Assembly (NCBI GenBank): GCA_040880585.1
Contig: JBBDID010000059.1
Span: forward strand, 1-64,000
Length of the DNA stretch: 64,000 nt
Source: Paracrocinitomix sp040880585
GTDB taxonomy: Bacteria; Bacteroidota; Bacteroidia; Flavobacteriales_D; Crocinitomicaceae
Reading direction: 5' to 3'
A model generated the notes under the pieces. The model worked only from the letters and a program-made list of their open reading frames with translations. It searched no databases and was not told the DNA's origin. Shown here one piece after another: positions 17,810 to 26,358 of this stretch. The position numbers and the translations under genes are program-made. How positions within the stretch are numbered: position 1 is the first letter of the stretch; each line of letters begins with the position of its first letter.

Positions 17810-19156
17810 TTATTCTTTATTAAACAGTTTATCCAACTGAATTTTAATACTTAACAGCTGCATGATTGAGTTGATATAAGTGCCTTCAGCTTGTAATAAT
17901 TGATTTTGTAACTGGGTGACCTCCAATGATGAAATGGAGCCCAATGATTTTTTCTTAAGCGCTTGTGTATAGATGAACTTGGCCAGTTCTACATTTTCTT
18001 TTTCAATCATCATTTGGTCATGAGCATTCTGAAACTGAGCCTTCAACTGCAATTCTTGAAATTCCAGATTTCGCTCTAAATTTTGAATATTATTTGCATC
18101 TTTCTCTACCTTAATTTCAGCTTGCTGCACCTGCATTACTTTTTGACCGGAGTTTGTGATCGGTATTTGCATACGAATTCCCCAAATTGTAGTGGGATAC
18201 CAGGCGCCTCCATTAAAAAAGTCAAACTCATTTCTAAACGCATTTTGAGAGTGTGTAAAAAACGCTCCTATTGAAGGATAGTAAGCCGCTTTTTCATTCA
18301 TTACATTGAACTCATCCAGCACTTTTTGTTCTGTCAACATCTGGTAATTGCTATTGTCCTGGGGGCCATATTCTTTTAGAACCGGAGAGTCTGCAAGAAT
18401 TTCTTCTAAAACATCATCTAAATTTTCTGTGAGATTAATTTCCTTTTCAAAATCATACCCCATTTGCAGTTTCAAGAGGTTGGTAGCGATCTCTGCTTGT
18501 CGTTCAGCAGTTTGTTTGGAATTTTTGATCCGGTTTAGTGCCAATTTAATCTGATCAGCATCTTCTTTCAGGATAAAATTGTTCTCATACATGATTTGTG
18601 TTTCTCTTTGCAGTTTTTGGGTGGAAATAAGTATAGAATCCATCAGTGCTACATTTTTATCTGCCACCAGCACATTATAGTATGCTTCTCTGACCATTGC
18701 CTTCACTTCTGAACGGCTTCGTTCAATACCATTTTTACTCATCTTCATCCAAAACTTTGAAAATTTCAATCCGACCACATACGAGCCGTCAAAAATGAGT
18801 TGGTTAACATTCAGATTAACAGACGTTGTATATTTCTGCCCCATTTGAAAGGTCATTACTTCCCCTTCATCTGCCATAGGATTAAATAAAGTAGCGTCTA
18901 CTACTGATGTGGGAATGTCGATCATATCCTGAAAATTAGCGTCTGCACTCACATGAGGTAAGCCAATAGCTGTGGTTTCCCACACTCTTTTTCTGGCAGA
19001 TTCATAATCCAAAAGAGAATTTTTCATCTTTTCATTGTGATCAACGCCATATTCTTCAGCCTCTGCTAATGAAAAAGTGCTTTGATCCTGTGATTTCCCA
19101 GACAAGCTTAAAAAAGTAAATACGATCAATAAAAGTTGTGTTCTCATTTTCATCAT
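17810..19156 (-). CDS. TolC-family outer-membrane efflux protein
   Basis: Outer-membrane channel of the tripartite pump. A signal peptide (MRTQLLLIVFTFLSLSGKSQ) precedes two OEP repeats (about residues 25-215 and 240-440). Both contain long amphipathic helices typical of the periplasmic tunnel, for example SEVKAMVREAYYNVLVADKNVALMD and the closing SLGSISSLEVTQLQNQLLQAE region, with short strand segments between. 448 aa. It lies between the regulator (1 bp gap) and the adaptor, so the whole set is one transcription unit. Confidence 0.92.
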   Translation of the reverse strand: MMKMRTQLLLIVFTFLSLSGKSQDQSTFSLAEAEEYGVDHNEKMKNSLLDYESARKRVWETTAIGLPHVSADANFQDMIDIPTSVVDATLFNPMADEGEVMTFQMGQKYTTSVNLNVNQLIFDGSYVVGLKFSKFWMKMSKNGIERSRSEVKAMVREAYYNVLVADKNVALMDSILISTQKLQRETQIMYENNFILKEDADQIKLALNRIKNSKQTAERQAEIATNLLKLQMGYDFEKEINLTENLDDVLEEILADSPVLKEYGPQDNSNYQMLTEQKVLDEFNVMNEKAAYYPSIGAFFTHSQNAFRNEFDFFNGGAWYPTTIWGIRMQIPITNSGQKVMQVQQAEIKVEKDANNIQNLERNLEFQELQLKAQFQNAHDQMMIEKENVELAKFIYTQALKKKSLGSISSLEVTQLQNQLLQAEGTYINSIMQLLSIKIQLDKLFNKE

Positions 19157-19157
19157 C

Positions 19158-19787
19158 TTAAAATCCCGGAGAAAGTGTAGTGTCTTTCTTGAGCAATTCA
19201 GTTAAATATTTCAGTCCTTTTTCTGAAGCGATTCCCCTGATGTGGTAGCGAAACATTTCTGTATAAATTTCATCCGGACGCAAATTGGTTTTTCGCATCA
19301 TTTCACTGCCCATCACCAGATCAATCATGCCCACATAGATAGCAGATATCACTTTGGGGTTCAAATTTTTTCTATATAAGTTCTGTTTTATTCCATCAAT
19401 CAAATTCTGCTCTATACATCCGGTAATAAATTCATCCTTATGGCATTCGATCATCTCTTTTGCTGAGGGATGATATTTTTCCAAATCAAAAAAAATGGAG
19501 GGGTGTACTTTTTGTAGTTCCTGAATAATAAATCGGCTAATTCTCAGCATTTGCTCAATGGGGTTATCTGTTTGTTCGACAATTTTCCGAATCATCTGCT
19601 CCTCTTCCTGATGATTGAGCATTACACAGTGTTCTACGAGATCATTTTTGTCTTTCACATATTGATAGACTGTTTTTTTGGAAACTCCCAACTGCCTTGC
19701 CATTTCATCCATGGTAACACTTTTGATGCCGTACTTCAAGTAGACCTCAGCCGCTTTCATTACCAATTCCCTCTTTTTCTCTTCCAT
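19158..19787 (-). CDS. TetR/AcrR-family transcriptional regulator of the efflux operon
   Basis: Predicted repressor controlling the pump genes behind it. The DNA-binding helix-turn-helix occupies residues about 8-54 (AAEVYLKYGIKSVTMDEMARQLGVSKKTVYQYVKDK; positions 11-46). The C-terminal ligand domain is all-helical and does not identify the inducer. 209 aa. First gene of the operon and therefore probably autoregulated. A minus-strand TATATTTG box at 19793-19800 ends five bases before the start codon, so the transcript would be almost leaderless and an operator would overlap the start region. Confidence 0.9.
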   Translation of the reverse strand: MEEKKRELVMKAAEVYLKYGIKSVTMDEMARQLGVSKKTVYQYVKDKNDLVEHCVMLNHQEEEQMIRKIVEQTDNPIEQMLRISRFIIQELQKVHPSIFFDLEKYHPSAKEMIECHKDEFITGCIEQNLIDGIKQNLYRKNLNPKVISAIYVGMIDLVMGSEMMRKTNLRPDEIYTEMFRYHIRGIASEKGLKYLTELLKKDTTLSPGF

Positions 19788-19792
19788 GGGGG

Positions 19793-19800
19793 CAAATATA
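19793..19800 (-). promoter_or_regulatory. TAnnTTTG box of the efflux operon
   Basis: On the minus strand this reads TATATTTG. It ends five bases before the ATG of the TetR gene. No clear -33 TTG is found at the usual distance, so the promoter may be weak or activator-dependent. Confidence 0.4.
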
Positions 19801-19873
19801 AATAGATTTTAAACATAGGAAACATTTTTAATGTTTTTTGTTTTTTATGTTTTTATTGTTTTCATCAAAAGTG

Positions 19874-19881
19874 TATTTTTG
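19874..19881 (+). promoter_or_regulatory. TAnnTTTG box before the RNase H gene
   Basis: TATTTTTG ends four bases before GTG 19886. A TTG lies at 19856-19858, 15 bp upstream, somewhat close for the -33 element. The box points away from the efflux operon, so the two promoters are divergent within about 100 bp. Confidence 0.35.
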
Positions 19882-19885
19882 AATC

Positions 19886-20704
19886 GTGAAGAAGCAAAAA
19901 AAATACTATGTAGTTTGGGAGGGGCATCTTCCCGGAATCTATGATGATTGGGAAAAGTGTCAGGCGCAAATAAAGGGGTATCCCAATGCTAAATTCAAAT
20001 CCTTCAACAGTTTGGAAGAAGCTAGAGCAGCCATGAAAGATCCTGAAAAATATGCGCAATCAGATAAAAAAAAGAAGAATTATTACTATGTAGTTTGGCA
20101 TGGGAAAAAGCCCGGAATTTACACCGATTGGTCAACCGTTCAGGAAAATATAAAAGGAGTTAAGCAGCCCATTTACAAAACATTTGGCAGTAAGCAACTG
20201 GCAGAAAAAGCTTTTCTGGAACATCCGGATAAATACAAAGATGGAGACTACAAAAAAACAAAGGATCTGAGTGCTGAGCAACTTGAAAAAATTGGCCAAC
20301 CACTGGAGTTAAGTTTAGCAGTAGATGCGGCCTGTAATCATAAAGGTGATTTTGAATATCAGGGAGTATGGACATTTAGCGGAGATGCCGTTTTCAAGCA
20401 GGGACCGTACAAAAAAGGTTCTAATAATGTCGGTGAATTTTTGGCCTTGGTGCATGCATTAGCTTATTTGAACCAACACACAGACCCGAAAATGAAAAAA
20501 ATGCCGGTCTATTCTGACTCCCGTATAGCCATGGGCTGGGTGCAGGCCAAAACTTGTCGTACCAAAAAAACTCCTTCAGCAGAAGTTGAGCAGCTAATCA
20601 AAAGGGCCGAAAATTGGCTAAAGAAAAATCGCTATGAAAATCCCATATTAAAATGGGAAACCAAAGTTTGGGGTGAAATTCCGGCTGATTTTGGCCGAAA
20701 ATAA
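19886..20704 (+). CDS. Ribonuclease H with two viroplasmin-type RNA/DNA-binding domains
   Basis: Predicted to cut the RNA strand of RNA:DNA hybrids. The N-terminus carries two tandem viroplasmin (RNase H1 hybrid-binding) domains: residues about 5-50 (YYVVWEGHLPGIYDDW) and 66-112 (YYVVWHGKKPGIYTDW). The RNase H fold starts near residue 148. Its four catalytic acids are visible: D in LAVDAAC, E in VGEFLALVHAL, D in VYSDSRIAMGW and D in the terminal PADFGRK. The start is GTG, needed to place the first domain in frame. One such domain is usual; two is notable. It is convergent with the next gene, 3 bp apart. Confidence 0.88.
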   Translation: MKKQKKYYVVWEGHLPGIYDDWEKCQAQIKGYPNAKFKSFNSLEEARAAMKDPEKYAQSDKKKKNYYYVVWHGKKPGIYTDWSTVQENIKGVKQPIYKTFGSKQLAEKAFLEHPDKYKDGDYKKTKDLSAEQLEKIGQPLELSLAVDAACNHKGDFEYQGVWTFSGDAVFKQGPYKKGSNNVGEFLALVHALAYLNQHTDPKMKKMPVYSDSRIAMGWVQAKTCRTKKTPSAEVEQLIKRAENWLKKNRYENPILKWETKVWGEIPADFGRK

Positions 20705-20707
20705 AGT

Positions 20708-21109
20708 TTACTGAATTTCCACTTCCACTTGACCGTTAGTAATGGTCACGGTTACAAAAACGGTACTGGATACCTCTTTTTTTCCCAAGACAGCAGGTTT
20801 CCAAACGGCTTTTTCAATGGTATTAAGCACATACTCCTGGTGTTCCCCCTCCATATTTCCGTCAGTATACATTTTTTTGATCAGTTTTCCGTTGCAATCC
20901 ACTACCAATTTAAAAACGGCTGTGTGTTCTCCATCTTCTTTCAATTCAGACGGAAGATCAGCACTCAATATTTTTGTCAGATCCCCCTTCACCTTTGCCG
21001 ATTGATCTACTTTTGCGTAGGGCAACTGATTACACGTATTCTCTTCCTGATCTTGAGACAAGGATACTGTTGCCATAAACAACGATAGTACGATTATAAT
21101 ACACTTCAT
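20708..21109 (-). CDS. Exported protein with TonB C-terminal-like fold
   Basis: 133 aa with a signal peptide (IIIVLSLFMATVSLSQ) and a single folded domain. The pattern HTAVFKLVVDCNGKLIKK ... VLNTIEKAVWKPAVLGKKEV...TVFVTVTI matches the beta-alpha-beta arrangement of TonB C-terminal domains, which Bacteroidota often have as free periplasmic proteins. It lacks the N-terminal helix and proline-rich spacer of a true energy transducer, so a TonB role is unlikely. Possible disulfide between Cys near residues 26 and 71. Monocistronic. Confidence 0.65.
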   Translation of the reverse strand: MKCIIIVLSLFMATVSLSQDQEENTCNQLPYAKVDQSAKVKGDLTKILSADLPSELKEDGEHTAVFKLVVDCNGKLIKKMYTDGNMEGEHQEYVLNTIEKAVWKPAVLGKKEVSSTVFVTVTITNGQVEVEIQ

Positions 21110-21180
21110 AGGTTTTCTTTTTTAAAAGACGTTTTGAAACGCCCCTGGTTGTGTCTTCATCTAACAAACTTAGTACCAAA

Positions 21181-22299
21181 TTACTCCTTTTTCCGCCCGA
21201 TTTGACAACTGATGGGTTTATGGTCTGAAAAATCTACCTGATGGGTGGTGAAATTCGCTGATTCAAAATCTTTATCATAAAAAATATAATCGATACGGTT
21301 AGAAGGCACTTTTCCGATATACGTTTGCCCTACTCCATTTCCGGACGCTACAAAAGCATCTGTCAGTAAATCGCTGAACTGTCTGTAACAGTAGGAAACC
21401 GGAGTATCATTTAGGTCTCCACAAACAACCACCGGATAAGGGGATTTACCGATTTCTTCAGCAACTTTTTCTGCCTGCAAGGCTCGTTTTTCAAAGGCAA
21501 GTTTTAACCTTTCAACAATGCGTTGCCCCGCAGTTCTATCTTTTGGGTAGTGGGGAACCTTCGGATCACCAAAAAACAAATAGTCATCACTTTGAAAACG
21601 GATAGAACCCAAATGGGCATTAAAAACACGAAGGGTTTCATTGGGTGTCGCTATATCCGAATAAATGCAAAAATTATTGTCATCATTTTCAAAAGCAATT
21701 TCTCCTTTATTAAAGATAGGATACTTTGAAAAGGTGGCCACCCCAAAATAACGCTTATCTGTCATTTCATGGGTGTATCGCTCATGATAATAAGGCGTTT
21801 CCAGCAGTTGGATCATGCTGTCTTTGGTTACAAAATCAACAGACTGTTCCTGGTGATAAAATTCCTGAAAGCAAAGTATATCAGCTGCTTCTTCATCTAA
21901 AAAATCAAATATTTCGTCGCGATTTTGAACTCTTCCTTCCCTATTATAGAGGTCAAATATTCGGACGTTAAATGACATGATTTTCAAGGGATCTTTCAAT
22001 ACGACCTGAGAAAAATTGACCGCATAAAAATGATACAAGTGCGTACTTCCGATCAAAACGGTAAGCAAAGAAATGAAGACATATTTCCATTTTATAAAGA
22101 CCCAAAACAGGATAAAAAACAGATGAACAAGCAGCAAAATAGGATACGCCAGTCCTAAAAAGGCAATGTATGGAACCGTAGCAGGTGAAAGATGGGTATT
22201 GATATAGGCAAGCAGCATGAGAGTGGCGACTGTTATATTCATCCACAACATGAGTTTAATGAACCAATGCCTTCTTGGCCTACTTACGTTTGCTTTCAT
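21181..22299 (-). CDS. Endonuclease/exonuclease/phosphatase-family membrane protein
   Basis: Three transmembrane helices fill the first 90 residues. The rest, facing the periplasm or cytosol, is an EEP (DNase I-like) domain with the metal-binding and catalytic motifs MSFNVRIFD, ILCFQEF (metal Glu), FNAHLG, VVCGDLND and the terminal SDHKPI (catalytic His). Substrates in this family range from nucleic acids to phospholipids; sequence alone does not decide. 372 aa. Its start overlaps the end of the first rhomboid gene by 20 bp, which implies co-translation. Confidence 0.85.
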   Translation of the reverse strand: MKANVSRPRRHWFIKLMLWMNITVATLMLLAYINTHLSPATVPYIAFLGLAYPILLLVHLFFILFWVFIKWKYVFISLLTVLIGSTHLYHFYAVNFSQVVLKDPLKIMSFNVRIFDLYNREGRVQNRDEIFDFLDEEAADILCFQEFYHQEQSVDFVTKDSMIQLLETPYYHERYTHEMTDKRYFGVATFSKYPIFNKGEIAFENDDNNFCIYSDIATPNETLRVFNAHLGSIRFQSDDYLFFGDPKVPHYPKDRTAGQRIVERLKLAFEKRALQAEKVAEEIGKSPYPVVVCGDLNDTPVSYCYRQFSDLLTDAFVASGNGVGQTYIGKVPSNRIDYIFYDKDFESANFTTHQVDFSDHKPISCQIGRKKE

Positions 22300-23188
22300 T
22301 AAAGAGGATTTCTTTCTCCTTTTTGGTTAATGACTCGTATCCTTTTTTAGAGATCTTTTCAAGAATAGCATCAACGCGTTCCTGATGTATTTTCTTCGCC
22401 GCATTAAACTCTTCATCTGTCATCTCTTTGACATTGCCCTTGTACACTTTCATTTTGGGCTGACTTTTAAAAGATACTTTGGGCAACTTAAATCTCCTGC
22501 CCCACCATCTGTCAAATCGATTCATAAAATTAGCGGGAGAGTGTACATTAATCACAGAAATTGCCCCAAAAATTGCCCCTCCTATATGTGCCAAATGTGC
22601 GATTCCATCCGTATTTCCAATACTGCTTATCTGTAAAAATATATACACCCCTAGCAGCAAAATAAGAGGCAGGCGGATAACGCCAAAAAAGTAAACGGTA
22701 AATTTTGGTCGGTGGATAGCTATGGCAGCAAAAATCCCGTAAATCGATCCGGATGCCCCAACGAGCCCCGGAGGGGTTGCTTCCTGAAAAGCCGGAAAAA
22801 TGTAGTAACAACCAATGTGGAACAGGTAGGCAAAAATCCCTCCCAGAATATAAGTTGTAATCAATCGCCTTTCACCAAAGAATTGCACAAAGATCTGCCC
22901 GGTAAAATAGAGAAAGATCATATTAAAGGCTAAATGAGCAAATCCGCCATGCGTAAATAACTGCGTAATCAACGACCAGGGTTTGTACATCAATTCTGCC
23001 GGGTCTCCCGGTGCAGCAAACCAGATTTTAACCGCATCACTCAGGTTCTCTACTAAAAATAGTTCCTGAATGGCAAATAAAATCCCGAAAAATATCGAAA
23101 CCACCACATTGACTGCAATCAATTGCCCAATTGCACCCGAACGCCGGTAAGCAGCTTTTATGTACTCAAAAATATTTTGTTCCTGCAT
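22280..23188 (-). CDS. Rhomboid intramembrane serine protease, with C-terminal cytosolic extension
   Basis: Six-helix intramembrane protease. The catalytic serine lies in GASGSIYGIFAA (about residue 145) and the catalytic histidine in IAHLAHIGGAIFG near residue 199. The upstream HGGFAHLAFNMIF segment carries the conserved His/Asn of TM2. About 80 polar residues follow the last helix (DUF6576-like, KMKVYKGNVKEMTDEEFNAA). 302 aa. It is separated by 9 bp from the second rhomboid gene. The pair arises by old duplication; the other copy lacks the extension. Confidence 0.92.
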   Translation of the reverse strand: MQEQNIFEYIKAAYRRSGAIGQLIAVNVVVSIFFGILFAIQELFLVENLSDAVKIWFAAPGDPAELMYKPWSLITQLFTHGGFAHLAFNMIFLYFTGQIFVQFFGERRLITTYILGGIFAYLFHIGCYYIFPAFQEATPPGLVGASGSIYGIFAAIAIHRPKFTVYFFGVIRLPLILLLGVYIFLQISSIGNTDGIAHLAHIGGAIFGAISVINVHSPANFMNRFDRWWGRRFKLPKVSFKSQPKMKVYKGNVKEMTDEEFNAAKKIHQERVDAILEKISKKGYESLTKKEKEILFNESKRK

Positions 23189-23197
23189 GGCTCTTTT

Positions 23198-23941
23198 CTA
23201 ATAAAAAGTGGTTGAATTTTTTTGCCAAATTTTCACCAAAATGAATCCAAATATCATCCCCCCTAAATGGGCAAAGTGTGCCACAGAATCACCGTCTGTT
23301 CTTTGGTAACCACTATACAATGCAAAAGCAGCCAGCGCCAAAGCCAACCATTTTGCTTTGATCGGAATAGGAGGGAATAATAACATCAACTGGGTATTGG
23401 GAAACAGCAGTGCAAAAGCAGCGATCAAACCGTAAACAGCACCCGAAGCTCCAACGGTTGGGCGGGCGTAATTTTGTCCAACCACGCTTTTACCGCCGTA
23501 TTCAGGCGGATCTGTCACAGTCATGAATTCTCCTCTGTTGTTAAACCCCGCGTCAAGCACGGTCAAGTCGGGAAAAGCCTGACCAGCCGCTTGATAAACT
23601 TCATACACCTGGATCCCGATATGTAATAGTGATGCACCAATTGCAGTAATCAAATAAAACAGTAAAAACCTTTTTGAACCCCAAACACGTTCTAACTGCG
23701 AACCGAAGACAATAAGTGCGAACATGTTAAAGAATATATGCATAAACCCTGCATGCATGAAAAAGTGGGTAGCAAGTTGATAAGGTCTAAAGTTTTCTGA
23801 ACCCGGATAATGTAAACCTAATTCATAAGTTAGGCTTATTTCCTGGTTTTCCAGAACAACGGTCGCTAAAAAGAACAAACCGTTAATAATTACCAGGTTT
23901 TTTACCACTCCCGGCATATTGGCAAACATACTTCTAAACAT
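23198..23941 (-). CDS. Rhomboid intramembrane serine protease
   Basis: 247 aa, six predicted helices. The TM2 motif HAGFMHIFFNMFAL, the catalytic serine in GASGAVYGLIAAFA and the catalytic histidine in VAHFAHLGGMIFG are all intact, so the enzyme should be active. A hydrophilic insert of about 40 residues lies between TM3 and TM4 (QAAGQAFPDLTVLDAG...). It overlaps mutL by one base. Natural substrates in Bacteroidota are unknown. Confidence 0.92.
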   Translation of the reverse strand: MFRSMFANMPGVVKNLVIINGLFFLATVVLENQEISLTYELGLHYPGSENFRPYQLATHFFMHAGFMHIFFNMFALIVFGSQLERVWGSKRFLLFYLITAIGASLLHIGIQVYEVYQAAGQAFPDLTVLDAGFNNRGEFMTVTDPPEYGGKSVVGQNYARPTVGASGAVYGLIAAFALLFPNTQLMLLFPPIPIKAKWLALALAAFALYSGYQRTDGDSVAHFAHLGGMIFGFILVKIWQKNSTTFY

Positions 23942-25791
23942 CAGTTAAATCTTTTTGTGATTTCATCCATAGTAATGGACTCTATTATTTTTTTTCCTTG
24001 TGGTGAATATTGTGGTGAAGATGAAGCAAAGAGGCGGTCAATTAAATTTTCCATTTCTTCTGTATTCAATACTTTCCCTCCTTTAATGGCCATGGTTTTT
24101 GCCAGAGCAAGCGCCAATTTATCCCTTATATCCAGTTCTTTATTCTGCTCACTTAACTTGTATCCTTCCACCATTTCCCGTAGCAAGCCTACCGGATTTT
24201 TTCCTTTTGACAGCATGGGTTGGCCAGAAATGATCACTTCATCTTTTGCCAAACTTACTTCAAATCCCAATTGATTGATTTGCTCCAAAATTTCTTTCCA
24301 AATAGGAAGGTCAGCTTTATCCAATTCTATCTTCTCTTCAAACATGATTTTTTGTACTTCCGGTTGCGTTGAATTTTCAATAATTTCATCAAAAATTACA
24401 CGCAAGTGGGCACGATACTGATCGATCAGGATAATTCCATTTTTCACGGTACTCAAAATATACTTTTCATTGATCTGAACCGGTTTTTTCTTCTCTACTT
24501 TTATATCATCATCTATAGAAGACGAATAAGTTTCTTCTTTATGCGATACCTCAGATTCATTTTTCTTCTCCCCGTAAAAATTTTCCCATTCGTCCCGTTT
24601 TGGTGATAAAGAACCTTGTGAAAACTGCCCGCTTCCTGTATTTTTTCTTTGATGAGAAAGGTTTCCTCCCGTCTCTGGATTTGATTTAAAGGGATTAAAA
24701 TCCGGGTTCACCTTAATCTCCGGCATTTTTACTTGCTCTCCTTTTTTCAAGGGTGCTATATTGAAGCTGTTCTCCTGCTCAAAATCCAAGGTAGGTGAAA
24801 CATTAAAATGTCCCAAAGCCTGTTTAATACTACTTCTAAGAAAGGCATAAATCGCCTGATTTTCTTCAAATTTTATTTCAGTTTTGGTGGGATGAACATT
24901 CACATCAATGGATGATGTCGGTACTTCAAAGTAGATGAAATAGGGCGGATATTTTCCGGAAGGTATCAATCCGTCATAAGCGCTGAGAATCGCATGGTTC
25001 AGATAACGATCTTTAAAGTAGCGTTGATTGACAAAAAGATAACACTGGTCTGTTTTGGTTTTACAGTATTCCGGTTTGGTCACAAATCCTGATATCTTCA
25101 CAATATCAGTTTCTTCATTAACCGGTACCAGTCGTTGGTTGAAGGACGAACCAAACAATTGCACAATCCGCTGACGAATATTTGCCGGGCGCACATTAAA
25201 TATCTCTTCGTCATCATGGTGAAAGATCAATTCCAGTTCAGGATGCACCAGAGCGATTCTAAAAAATTCATCCAGTACTTTTCGATATTCAGCAATATTA
25301 CTGGCTAAAAAGTTTCTTCTGGCGGGAACATTGAAAAAAAGATTTTTCACGGCAATGGAAGTGCCATCAGTACACATCACTGCTTCTTGTGAAACTATTT
25401 TTGATCCTTCAATTATGATTTCTGTGCCTAACTCAGCTTCATGTTGCTTGCTTTTCATACTCACATGAGCAATAGCAGCGATAGAAGCCAGTGCCTCACC
25501 ACGAAATCCCTTGGTTTGTAAAGCAAAAAGATCATCTGCTTTCTCAATTTTACTGGTGGCATGTCTTTCAAAAGACATACGCGCATCCGTATCTGACATT
25601 CCGGAACCATTGTCTACTACCTGCACTAGCGTTTTACCACCATCCTTGGCTATGAGCATTATTTTGGTCGCTCCGGCATCAATTGAATTTTCAATTAGTT
25701 CTTTTACTACTGAAGCAGGGCGTTGCACCACTTCTCCTGCTGCAATTTGATTCGCTATGTGACCGGGGAGTAACTTTATGACGTCAGACAT
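23941..25791 (-). CDS. mutL: DNA mismatch repair protein MutL
   Basis: Couples MutS mismatch recognition to strand incision. The GHKL ATPase domain shows IAAGEVVQRPASVVKELIENS (positions 14-34, with the catalytic Glu), DNGSGM, and TKGFRGEALASIAA. A transducer domain ends with NVHPTKTEIKF near residue 305. A variable linker (about 330-430) leads to a C-terminal dimerisation domain. The DQHAAHER metal motif of endonuclease-type MutL is replaced by DQYRAHLRV, so the nicking activity may be lost or altered. 616 aa. One-base overlap with the rhomboid gene, 3 bp from the small gene upstream. Confidence 0.95.
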   Translation of the reverse strand: MSDVIKLLPGHIANQIAAGEVVQRPASVVKELIENSIDAGATKIMLIAKDGGKTLVQVVDNGSGMSDTDARMSFERHATSKIEKADDLFALQTKGFRGEALASIAAIAHVSMKSKQHEAELGTEIIIEGSKIVSQEAVMCTDGTSIAVKNLFFNVPARRNFLASNIAEYRKVLDEFFRIALVHPELELIFHHDDEEIFNVRPANIRQRIVQLFGSSFNQRLVPVNEETDIVKISGFVTKPEYCKTKTDQCYLFVNQRYFKDRYLNHAILSAYDGLIPSGKYPPYFIYFEVPTSSIDVNVHPTKTEIKFEENQAIYAFLRSSIKQALGHFNVSPTLDFEQENSFNIAPLKKGEQVKMPEIKVNPDFNPFKSNPETGGNLSHQRKNTGSGQFSQGSLSPKRDEWENFYGEKKNESEVSHKEETYSSSIDDDIKVEKKKPVQINEKYILSTVKNGIILIDQYRAHLRVIFDEIIENSTQPEVQKIMFEEKIELDKADLPIWKEILEQINQLGFEVSLAKDEVIISGQPMLSKGKNPVGLLREMVEGYKLSEQNKELDIRDKLALALAKTMAIKGGKVLNTEEMENLIDRLFASSSPQYSPQGKKIIESITMDEITKRFN

Positions 25792-25794
25792 TCG

Positions 25795-26127
25795 CTAATT
25801 AAGTTGTTGATTCTCTAAAAAAGGAACAATACCGTCTAACATTTGATACAGAAAATATACCGCAATGAGCACAATGATAAAAATAATAATCAGACGAACA
25901 TTGGAACGCATGGCTTGAGACTTAAATTCTGTATTTCCCCATTTATCTGCCGTGTGTTGACGAAATGAAATTTCTCTTCGGTAATCTTTGTCACCCTTTG
26001 AGGTGGCTTCTGCTGCTTTCACCTTTTTTTCCAACTGCTCTTTCTGCGGATCATAATACCTTGGAATATATTCAAACCGCCGGTGTCTGTTGGGAAGTTT
26101 AAATAAAGAATATTTGTTCCAGTTCAT
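25795..26127 (-). CDS. Small membrane protein upstream of mutL
   Basis: 110 aa. The first 75 residues are charged and probably cytosolic (NRHRRFEYIPRYYDPQKEQL). One transmembrane helix (IIIFIIVLIAVYFLYQML) lies near the C-terminus. Conserved-looking gene order with mutL and rhomboids suggests a genuine Bacteroidota family, probably first gene of the mutL operon. Function unknown. Confidence 0.7.
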   Translation of the reverse strand: MNWNKYSLFKLPNRHRRFEYIPRYYDPQKEQLEKKVKAAEATSKGDKDYRREISFRQHTADKWGNTEFKSQAMRSNVRLIIIFIIVLIAVYFLYQMLDGIVPFLENQQLN

Positions 26128-26358
26128 ACTTAATGTTTTTAACGAATAATAAAGACGGCTTGTTCTACAAATATAAGGAGATTAAATTCAAATAAAACCA
26201 GAAGTTATTCACGTTTATCCCTGTTCGTCCACACTGCTTAGTGGACAAATTACGTGCCATGGCAGGGTTTATGCTGAATCTAATGATTAAATTTGCCTTA
26301 ACCCATAAACACAGTGGATAAGAGCATGTATTTTTACTGTTTTAAAAACGTTTAATAA

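Noticed and set aside
26150..26358. Possible replication origin (TTATCCACT-like sequences and a GTCCAC/GTGGAC hairpin)
   Set aside because: Only isolated near-matches to DnaA boxes, no dnaA, dnaN or rpmH nearby; not enough for an origin call.
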